Below, in pieces: positions 1 to 5,038 of a stretch of 5,038 bases of DNA. The notes under the pieces are model-generated. The model was not told the DNA's origin, did not search any database, and saw only the letters and a program-made list of their open reading frames with translations. The DNA is from Spirochaetota bacterium. Its GTDB lineage: Bacteria > Spirochaetota > JAGLSM01. The stretch spans positions 1 through 5,038 of the forward strand of contig JAGLSM010000174.1 in assembly GCA_023135745.1 (NCBI GenBank), read 5' to 3'. Position numbers and translations under genes: made by a program. How positions within the stretch are numbered: the stretch's first letter is position 1; each line of letters starts with the position of its first letter.

Positions 1-2920
1 TATCATATGCCCATCCGTCACCGCCGAAGATCCATACGCTCTTATCAACGATGTAGTTTTTCAACTCTATAATCTTGGCAATTACTTCTTTAGCTTCACC
101 GGATGCAGAACCAAGGGCGGCATCAAGATTTTTAACCACCGCTTCAGCAGATTCTTTAGCCTCATCATCCACCTTATCCCAAAGCTCAAGACTCCTGGTC
201 AGCGCAGCTTTGAGCGCATCAGTTGTTCCAAGTTTGAGAATTTTTTCAATGCTGTCACGCAGCTGAACCCTGTTGGAATCAACCGCAAGTCTCATCCCGA
301 ATCCATATTCGGCATTATCCTCAAAAAGAGAGTTTGCCCATGCCGGACCATGACCTTTGTCATTAACAGCATAAGGTATGGTTGGGAATGTTCCGCCGTA
401 AATTGAAGAACATCCTGTAGCGTTTGCCACGATCATCCTGTCCCCGAATAACTGGGTAACCAGTTTTACATAAGGAGTTTCACCACATCCCGCGCATGCT
501 CCGGAGAACTCAAATAGAGGCTTGATAAACTGGCTGCCCTTGAGTGTTGTTGGCGCAGCTCCGTCCGCTATATGAGGCTGCTTATTAAAAAATGTTGTAT
601 TTTCAACTTCACCGGCATCAAGCTCTTTTTGTAAAGGAGTCATAACAAGAGATTTCTCTTTTGAAGGACAAACCTGAGCACAGCTTCCACATCCGACACA
701 ATCTTCAACATATACCTGAATTTTGTATTCCAGGTCTCTGTCATTTTTTGTTTTTGACTTAATCGTTTTAAAAGTTGAAGGCGCGTCTTTCAGTGTTTCA
801 GGATCAAACTGTTTTGCCCTGATTGTAGCATGAGGACAAACATAAGCACATTGGTTACACTGAATACAGTTTTCAGAAATCCAGTGAGGAACCTCAACAG
901 CAACAGCTCTCTTTTCTATCTGTGTAGTTGCTAAAGGAAGAAGCCCATCAAATGCCATGCAGGAAACAGGAATATCATTTCCTTTAAGACGCATAACAGG
1001 TTCAATAACATTCTTTGCGAAACTGGAAGAACCTTCAGGTATCAGAACTTTCTCAGCAACTGATTTTTCAATACCAGCAGGAACTTTAATCTCAACAAGA
1101 GCTTCGGCTGTTTTGTCAACACACTCCCAGTTCATTTTTACTATGTCTTCACCTTTTTTGATATATGTCTTTTTTATTGACTGCTTGATCATATCAATAG
1201 CCTTGTCACCTTCAAGAACGCCGGATATCTTGAAGAAAGCCGCCTGCATTACGGTGTTAATTCTTCCGGCAAGACCAACTTCTTCAGCAATCTTATAAGC
1301 ATTGATATTGTAGAACTTTATTTTTCTGTCAATGATAGTTTTTTGTAAATCCTCAGTTAAATGGTTAAAAACCTCATCATTGGACCATTCGGAATTTAAA
1401 AGGAAGGTCCCGCCATCCTTGATAGTATCAAGAATATCGTATCTTCCTATGTACTCAGGTTTATGAAGAGCAACAAAGTCGGACTTGGTTATAAGATAAG
1501 TTGATTTTATCGGATCTTTTCCAAAACGCAGATAGGAAATTGTTATACCACCGGATTTTTTTGAATCGTATGAAAAATACCCTTGAGCATACATGTCTGT
1601 ATTATCACCGATAATCTTAATTGAATTCTTGTTGGCCCCGACAGTTCCATCCGAACCGTATCCCCAGAATAAACATCTTACAACATCCTCAGGTTCTGTA
1701 TCAATATGATCTTTTATATCAATGGAAAGATTTGTTACATCATCATTTATTCCGACTGTAAAATTGTGGGTGCATTTTCCATCGAGATGATCGTAAACAG
1801 CTTTCACCATAGAAGGAGTAAACTCCTTTGAAGAAAGTCCGTAACGTCCGCCGATTATTATCATATCTGTATCTGAATAAGCCGTTTTTATATCCATGTA
1901 AAGAGGCTCCCCAATTGAACCCGGCTCCTTTGTTCTATCAAGGACAGCAATCTTTTTAACAGAAGAAGGAACTGCTTCCATAAGATGCTTAACAGAAAAC
2001 GGCCTGTATAGTCTAACCTTGACCGCGCCGACCTTTTCACCCTTCTTTAACAGATAATTGACGGTTTCATCAATAGTTTCATTAGCTGAACCCATGGCGA
2101 TAATTATTTTATCAGCATCAGCAGCTCCGATATAATCGAATAATTTATACTTGCGGCCGATTGTATCCCCGACCTTATCCATATACTTCTGAACAATTTC
2201 AGGAAGAGCATCGTAATACTTATTCACAGTTTCTCTTCCCTGAAAATAAACATCAGGGTTCTGTGCCGCAACCTTAATGGTTGGATTCTCCGGATTAAGA
2301 GCCCTGGCCCTGAAACGTTCAAGGTGTTTGGTATTGAAAAGAGATTTCATTGTATCATATGAAATCTCTTCAACCTTCTGAATTTCATGTGAAGTTCTAA
2401 ACCCGTCAAAAAAGTTGAGAAACGGAACCTGAGCATCAAGAGTCGCAAGATGCGAAACAAAGGCAAGGTCCATGGTTTCCTGTACTGAAGACGCAGCAAT
2501 CAGTGCAAAACCGGTCGGTCTTACCGACATAACGTCGGAATGATCACCGAAAATTGAAAGGGATTGTGTTGCAAGTGAACGCGCTGAAACATGAAAAACT
2601 GTAGGAAGCATTTCTCCGGCAATTTTATACATATTCGGAATCATTAAGAGAAGTCCCTGCGATGCGGTAAAGGTTGTTGTTAACGAGCCTCCGGAAAGAA
2701 CCCCATGTACCGCCCCTGCAGCGCCGGCTTCCGACTGCATCTCAATAACATCCAGCTTTTGACCAAAGATATTGTTCCGTCCGTTGGAAGCCCATGCATC
2801 GGCCATTTCTCCCATTGGAGATGAAGGTGTGATTGGATATATTGCAGCAACCTCAGAGAAAGCGTAAGCTACATGAGAAGCCGCAGCATTACCGTCAATA
2901 GTCACAAATTTTTTACTCAT
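1..2920 (-). CDS. nifJ: Pyruvate:ferredoxin (flavodoxin) oxidoreductase, single-chain; C-terminus beyond left edge
   Basis: This cytoplasmic enzyme oxidatively decarboxylates pyruvate with CoA to acetyl-CoA and CO2 and passes electrons to ferredoxin or flavodoxin. I read the frame from the ATG at 2920 to the left edge with no stop: 973 codons of a family usually near 1170-1200. The N-terminal domain has YPITPSSPMGE (T31), EMQSEAGAAG (E64) and SARS (R114), matching the thiamine-diphosphate and pyruvate contacts of the D. africanus enzyme. An EKR linker motif lies near residues 669-671. A two-cluster ferredoxin domain follows, with CxxCxxCxxxCP at C685/688/691/695 and at C741/744/747/751. The cluster nearest the active site uses C809, C812 (CAGCGE, E814) and C837 (ATGCSS); its fourth cysteine lies outside the window. 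The last visible residues, GGDGWAYD (966-973), are the start of the Mg-thiamine-diphosphate motif. The start is fixed by a good ribosome-binding site. The equivalent symbol por is also in use. Whether its main job is catabolic or biosynthetic cannot be told here. Confidence 0.97.
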   Translation of the reverse strand, partial: MSKKFVTIDGNAAASHVAYAFSEVAAIYPITPSSPMGEMADAWASNGRNNIFGQKLDVIEMQSEAGAAGAVHGVLSGGSLTTTFTASQGLLLMIPNMYKIAGEMLPTVFHVSARSLATQSLSIFGDHSDVMSVRPTGFALIAASSVQETMDLAFVSHLATLDAQVPFLNFFDGFRTSHEIQKVEEISYDTMKSLFNTKHLERFRARALNPENPTIKVAAQNPDVYFQGRETVNKYYDALPEIVQKYMDKVGDTIGRKYKLFDYIGAADADKIIIAMGSANETIDETVNYLLKKGEKVGAVKVRLYRPFSVKHLMEAVPSSVKKIAVLDRTKEPGSIGEPLYMDIKTAYSDTDMIIIGGRYGLSSKEFTPSMVKAVYDHLDGKCTHNFTVGINDDVTNLSIDIKDHIDTEPEDVVRCLFWGYGSDGTVGANKNSIKIIGDNTDMYAQGYFSYDSKKSGGITISYLRFGKDPIKSTYLITKSDFVALHKPEYIGRYDILDTIKDGGTFLLNSEWSNDEVFNHLTEDLQKTIIDRKIKFYNINAYKIAEEVGLAGRINTVMQAAFFKISGVLEGDKAIDMIKQSIKKTYIKKGEDIVKMNWECVDKTAEALVEIKVPAGIEKSVAEKVLIPEGSSSFAKNVIEPVMRLKGNDIPVSCMAFDGLLPLATTQIEKRAVAVEVPHWISENCIQCNQCAYVCPHATIRAKQFDPETLKDAPSTFKTIKSKTKNDRDLEYKIQVYVEDCVGCGSCAQVCPSKEKSLVMTPLQKELDAGEVENTTFFNKQPHIADGAAPTTLKGSQFIKPLFEFSGACAGCGETPYVKLVTQLFGDRMIVANATGCSSIYGGTFPTIPYAVNDKGHGPAWANSLFEDNAEYGFGMRLAVDSNRVQLRDSIEKILKLGTTDALKAALTRSLELWDKVDDEAKESAEAVVKNLDAALGSASGEAKEVIAKIIELKNYIVDKSVWIFGGDGWAYD

Positions 2921-2926
2921 CTAATG

Positions 2927-2932
2927 CTCCTT
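2927..2932 (-). promoter_or_regulatory. Ribosome-binding site of the PFOR gene
   Basis: The minus strand reads AAGGAG six bases before the ATG at 2920. It is a near-perfect Shine-Dalgarno sequence at good spacing and fixes the PFOR start. It is the only strong ribosome-binding site in the window, which fits a highly expressed gene. Confidence 0.85.
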
Positions 2933-2950
2933 AAAAAGTGGTTTAATCTA

Positions 2951-2983
2951 AATTTTTTGATGCGATTTATTTAATTTTTTGAT
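2951..2983. repeat. 11-bp direct repeat in the divergent intergenic region
   Basis: AATTTTTTGAT occurs at 2951-2961 and again at 2973-2983, a 22-bp period or about two helical turns. The second copy touches the candidate -10 of the PFOR promoter, and the first would lie in the early leader. This could be an operator pair, but the repeat is low in complexity and may be chance in AT-rich DNA. Confidence 0.35.
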
Positions 2984-3010
2984 CATATAAAAAAAATACA
3001 GAATATTCAA
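2982..3010 (-). promoter_or_regulatory. Candidate sigma70-type promoter for the PFOR gene
   Basis: On the minus strand, TTGAAT (3005-3010) is followed after exactly 17 bases by TATGAT (2982-2987). Each hexamer has five of six bases matching the -35 (TTGACA: four of six) or -10 (TATAAT: five of six) consensus to within the counts given here. The predicted leader before the ATG at 2920 is about 55 bases. The spacer contains a T run. The region is very AT-rich, so chance matches are easy; this is a prediction from consensus and spacing only. Confidence 0.45.
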
Positions 3011-3129
3011 AATTATGCATCCGACTATAAAAAAATAAACATGAAAGCTTTATGAATCCATTAAAAAATGCGGGAAATACACTTCTCTTTTTGAAAAAGA
3101 CTCAAATAAAACAGAAAAATTAACTGCAT

Positions 3130-3741
3130 ATGTCCGATAGTATAAATATGAAAAAACACAGCATTATATACTTAATTATTTTTGTATTCTTCAGCTCATA
3201 TTTGATTTTTTCAGCCGCGCCTCCGGTATTTCCGGAAAAAAGACCCGGTGTTGATCTTGGAAAACGCAGTTCGGACAAACCACTGCCAAAGAATTATAAA
3301 AAATACACCTTTGGGATGACAAGACAAAAAATCCTGTATCTGGTAAAAAAAGACCCCGACCTCAAATCATACGATGCTGATTTTATTGAAGGGTTTGAAA
3401 AAGAAAACTGGAATGTTCTGATAACAGCCGGCAGATTAAAAAGGGTTAATGTAATATTTTCATTTTATGAAAATAAACTTTACAACATTATGCTGTCATT
3501 CAACCAGGAAAAATACAGCTATATTGGAGTATTAAAAGAAATATCAAAAAAATTCGGATGGCCCAACATAATGGGCCAGAATACATCAATCTGGCAGGAT
3601 AAATCGGTAAGAATTCAGCTTGAACGAGGGCCTTACCTTAAATACTTTGACATTGCTCTCTTCAAAAAAATTAAAAAAAGCTTCTCAACCAATGTCCTGC
3701 CGAAAAGTCCGGACAAATACAGTATATTCAGGCATATGTAA
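3130..3741 (+). CDS. Hypothetical exported protein, function unknown
   Basis: I do not recognise this 203-residue protein. It begins with a signal-peptide-like segment: a basic MKKH at residues 7-10, a hydrophobic stretch at about 11-28 and a possible cleavage after FSA. There is no lipobox cysteine, so export to the periplasm or membrane anchoring is inferred. The mature part starts with a proline- and lysine-rich linker (about 30-58). It then has FGMT (61-64) before a helix, a predicted strand around VNVIFSF, the segment ENKLYNIMLSF, a helix ending in KKFGWP (140-145), and SIWQDKSVRIQLE (153-165). Alternating FG-x-T, Kly-x-I and FG-x-P segments recall small SmpA/OmlA-like or similar alpha/beta envelope domains, but this is only a resemblance. 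The ATG at 3148, giving MKKH at the start, is an equally good or better start. Neither ATG has a clear Shine-Dalgarno site. The gene is divergent from PFOR and seems to stand alone. Confidence 0.75.
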   Translation: MSDSINMKKHSIIYLIIFVFFSSYLIFSAAPPVFPEKRPGVDLGKRSSDKPLPKNYKKYTFGMTRQKILYLVKKDPDLKSYDADFIEGFEKENWNVLITAGRLKRVNVIFSFYENKLYNIMLSFNQEKYSYIGVLKEISKKFGWPNIMGQNTSIWQDKSVRIQLERGPYLKYFDIALFKKIKKSFSTNVLPKSPDKYSIFRHM

Positions 3742-3763
3742 CTAAAAAATTAAAAACATGCTC

Positions 3764-3809
3764 AACCTAACCCCCTTATTCCCCCTTCCCTCAAAGGGAA
3801 TGGGGAAAC
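3764..3809. repeat. C-rich hairpin repeat, left copy
   Basis: The sequence runs from AACCTAACCCCC to GGGGAAAC. Its core TTCCCT-CAA-AGGGAA (3786-3800) is a perfect 6-bp stem. After one mismatch (C3785/T3801) the stem continues with TTCCCC/GGGGAA (3779-3784 with 3802-3807). There is no T run on either side, so it is unlikely to be a rho-independent terminator, although it lies just after the stop at 3741. A related copy in opposite orientation lies at 4260-4291. Confidence 0.7.
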
Positions 3810-3824
3810 ATATAACTTTTGTAT

Positions 3825-4124
3825 TTACATCAATGGCATACAAATTTCTGTAATTCTTTTTAATACTGACTCTAAATCATTATTAATTTCCTTATTACTA
3901 AATCTTACAATAAAAAGACCTCTTGAAGTAAGAATTTCCTCTCTTAAATTATCATATTCAATTCTGCTCTGATGGATTTCTCCATCAACCTCAATGATAA
4001 GTTTTATTTTATGACAATAAAAATCTACAATAAAACCATCGATTATCTGTTGTCTTCGGAAATGCAAACCTAAAAGCTTGTTTGTTCTGAGTTTTTCCCA
4101 GAGACTCTTTTCTGAATTTGTCAT
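3825..4124 (-). CDS. DUF559 domain protein (Vsr-like endonuclease fold), N-terminally truncated
   Basis: This 99-residue frame matches the DUF559 family, which shares the fold of very-short-patch repair (Vsr) and PD-(D/E)xK nucleases. Visible family features are SLWEKLR (8-13 region), GLHFRRQQIIDGFIVDFYC (19-37), LIIEVDGEIHQ (42-52) and a C-terminal GLFIVRFSNKEI (69-80). Likely active-site acidic residues are D34, E45 and D47, with H51 nearby. Whether members cleave DNA is not well established. Family proteins are usually about 115-130 residues, with a further N-terminal helix before the MT-x-x-EK-x-LW segment. Here that part is read in the same frame upstream but is cut off by a TAA, so this ATG is an internal methionine. 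No Shine-Dalgarno site precedes it. The product may be a poorly made shortened protein or nothing at all. The gene lies between the inverted hairpin repeats. Confidence 0.8.
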   Translation of the reverse strand: MTNSEKSLWEKLRTNKLLGLHFRRQQIIDGFIVDFYCHKIKLIIEVDGEIHQSRIEYDNLREEILTSRGLFIVRFSNKEINNDLESVLKRITEICMPLM

Positions 4125-4196
4125 TTTAACACGTAGTTTTTTGGCAAGGATTTGTTTTTATCTGTCGATCCTCTGTCCACGAATAATATTACTCAT
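4125..4196 (-). pseudogene. Severed N-terminal segment of the DUF559 gene
   Basis: From an ATG at 4196 the minus strand encodes MSNIIRGQRIDR, then TAA (4158-4160), then KQILAKKLRVK, which runs directly and in frame into the methionine at 4124. DUF559 proteins commonly begin with an I-x-GQ-x-x-D segment and an A-x-x-LR helix before MT-x-x-E, so the two pieces together restore a normal N-terminus of about 123 residues. The simplest reading is a nonsense mutation at codon 13 of the ancestral gene. A sequencing error would look the same. The family comparison is from memory, not a search. Confidence 0.6.
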
Positions 4197-4259
4197 ACTC
4201 TTATTGATTAAGAAATAGCTTAATAAGTTCCAAAAAAATGCTCGATATTAATTTCCAAC

Positions 4260-4291
4260 GTTCCCCTTCCCTCAAGGGAAGGGATAGGGTT
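4260..4291. repeat. C-rich hairpin repeat, right copy
   Basis: CCCTTCCC-TCAA-GGGAAGGG (4264-4283) is a perfect 8-bp stem with a four-base loop. GTTCC lies on the inner side and ATAGGGTT on the outer side. Read on the minus strand it matches the left copy at 3764-3809 from the outer AACC(C)TA to the inner GGGGAA, so the pair is inverted around the DUF559 gene. There is no T run, so a terminator role is not supported. Confidence 0.7.
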
Positions 4292-4313
4292 CAGAAATAT
4301 GGAAGTGCTTTTT

Positions 4314-4325
4314 GCCGTATACGGC
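4314..4325. repeat. 12-bp perfect palindrome after the omega-amidase gene
   Basis: GCCGTATACGGC is self-complementary and lies 15 bases past the stop codon of the minus-strand omega-amidase gene. On that strand it is followed by AAAAAG rather than T residues, so it does not look like a rho-independent terminator for that gene. It could be a protein-binding site or a remnant of an intergenic repeat. Confidence 0.4.
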
Positions 4326-4340
4326 TATTATGCAACGTAC

Positions 4341-5038
4341 TTAGTAAATATCATCCCGTCTGTGTTTATCGAGGGGGAGCTTCTCTCTGACTTCCTTAAT
4401 CCTGTTCAGATCAATAACAGAATAAATTATTTCCTCTTTATCTTTTGACGCGGTAATAATTTCCCCCCATGGATCCACAATCATCGAATGGCCCCATGGA
4501 TTATACTTTAGATTTTCATCCGAAGCAGGAGAACAGGCGGCAATAAAAACCTGATTATCAATAGCCCTGGAACGTACCAGGGTCTCCCAATGAGCTTCCC
4601 CGGAAATCCTGTTGAAAACAGCGGGAATAAATACAATTTCAGCCCCCTCTTTTGCCATAATTTGGAAAATTTCTGGAAACCTTATATCATAACAAATAGC
4701 AATTCCGCATCTGGCGAATTCCGTATCAAAGACTGTAATCTCCTCTCCGGTAATAAACACATCAGATTCCTTTACGGATATTTCTCCAAAATCAACATCA
4801 TACAGGTGAAGCTTTCTATGTGCAGCCAGAATCTCTCCATTATATCCAATAAAAACAGATGTATTACTAAACATATCGTTTTCACGCTTTTCAGGAATGG
4901 ATCCGGCAAGAATATTCACTTTGAATTTCAATGCTGTTTCCTTAAGCAGAGATATGATCCGTCCATCCAGCCGCTCGGCCCGTTCCTTCATCAAATCAGT
5001 ATCAAAAGGAGACACAAACATTTCAGGCAGCATAACTA
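4341..5038 (-). CDS. Nitrilase-superfamily omega-amidase (Nit2-like); N-terminus beyond right edge
   Basis: This carbon-nitrogen hydrolase most resembles Nit2 omega-amidase, a cytosolic enzyme that hydrolyses alpha-ketoglutaramate and alpha-ketosuccinamate, the products of glutamine and asparagine transamination, to 2-oxoacids and ammonia. The catalytic Glu-Lys-Cys triad is visible. Numbering from the first in-window methionine (5033), it is E4 in LPEMF, K74 in HRKLHLYD and C114 in GIAICYDIRFPE, with spacings almost the same as in human Nit2 (E43, K112, C153). Other Nit2-like blocks are LAGSIPEK, AHWETLVRSRAIDNQVF, WGHSMIVDPWGE and a C-terminal RRDDIY. The frame stays open past 5033 to the edge, and the methionine there precedes the catalytic glutamate directly, so it is internal; about 35-40 residues are missing. 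The substrate is inferred from family resemblance; a related bacterial YafV-like amidase is the main alternative. Its upstream neighbours are not visible. Confidence 0.88.
   Translation of the reverse strand, partial: VMLPEMFVSPFDTDLMKERAERLDGRIISLLKETALKFKVNILAGSIPEKRENDMFSNTSVFIGYNGEILAAHRKLHLYDVDFGEISVKESDVFITGEEITVFDTEFARCGIAICYDIRFPEIFQIMAKEGAEIVFIPAVFNRISGEAHWETLVRSRAIDNQVFIAACSPASDENLKYNPWGHSMIVDPWGEIITASKDKEEIIYSVIDLNRIKEVREKLPLDKHRRDDIY

Larger units (their letters stand above)
3764..4291. mobile_element. Putative DUF559 cassette bounded by inverted C-rich hairpins
   Basis: Two related C-rich hairpin sequences face each other across the DUF559 gene. Read inward from each end they run AACC(C)TA, then a C-rich stretch, TTCCCT, a short loop, AGGGAA, GGGGAA and a final C. 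The right copy lacks about ten bases present in the left copy. The enclosed 528 bp hold only the DUF559 frame and its short flanks. This layout resembles a small non-autonomous inserted unit. No transposase is present and I see no convincing target-site duplication: the outer flanks are ATGCTC on the left and CAGAAA on the right. Mobility is therefore an inference; the repeats could instead be independent intergenic palindromic repeats. Confidence 0.35.

Noticed and set aside
75..266. 63-residue plus-strand open frame
   Set aside because: It lies wholly opposite the continuous PFOR coding frame, is Ser/Ala-rich with no recognisable domain, and has no ribosome-binding site.
957..1298. 113-residue plus-strand open frame
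   Set aside because: It is antisense to the PFOR frame just past the ferredoxin domain, and its composition is what the complement of PFOR codons gives.
2979..2992. FNR/CRP-type site starting TTGAT
   Set aside because: The second half-site (TAAAA) matches only two of five bases of ATCAA, so the dyad is not supported.
3091..3119. TTGAAA as a -35 for the exported-protein gene
   Set aside because: No acceptable -10 lies 16-18 bases downstream; only A-rich sequence is found there.
3779..3807. Hairpin as a rho-independent terminator for the 3130-3741 gene
   Set aside because: The stem is good, but no T run follows on either strand, and a related sequence at 4260-4291 shows that it is a repeat.
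3764..4291. CRISPR-like or phage-defence locus because of repeats and a nuclease-fold gene
   Set aside because: There are only two copies, in inverted rather than direct orientation, with a gene between them and no cas or defence partner genes in view.

Overview
The window is AT-rich bacterial DNA. It carries a single-chain pyruvate:ferredoxin oxidoreductase (PFOR), which points to an anaerobic or strongly fermentative lifestyle. The enzyme's active-site residues fall at nearly the same numbers as in the Desulfovibrio africanus PFOR (T31, E64, R114; cluster cysteines offset by about 3). Together with the proteobacterial look of the other genes, this suggests a sulfate-reducer-like deltaproteobacterium (Desulfobacterota). 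That placement is an inference; a spirochaete or another anaerobe cannot be excluded.

Layout. (1) Positions 1-2920, minus strand: the first 973 codons of the PFOR gene (nifJ/por), running off the left edge, with a clear Shine-Dalgarno site and a plausible sigma70-type promoter upstream. (2) Positions 2921-3129: an AT-rich divergent intergenic region holding that promoter and an 11-bp direct repeat. (3) Positions 3130-3741, plus strand: an unrecognised small protein with an N-terminal signal peptide. (4) Positions 3764-4291: a 528-bp unit bounded by two C-rich hairpin sequences in inverted orientation, enclosing a minus-strand DUF559 (Vsr-like endonuclease fold) gene. The reading frame of that gene extends upstream to a family-like N-terminus but is cut by an in-frame TAA, so it appears decayed or restarts internally. 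(5) Positions 4341-5038, minus strand: most of a nitrilase-superfamily omega-amidase (Nit2-like) gene, whose N-terminus lies beyond the right edge.

The genes do not form an evident pathway. PFOR makes acetyl-CoA and reduced ferredoxin from pyruvate. The Nit2-like enzyme probably clears alpha-ketoglutaramate or alpha-ketosuccinamate. The DUF559 unit looks like a small inserted accessory element between unrelated housekeeping genes. I found no convincing new multi-gene system. The most unusual signal is the hairpin-bounded DUF559 unit with its broken N-terminus.
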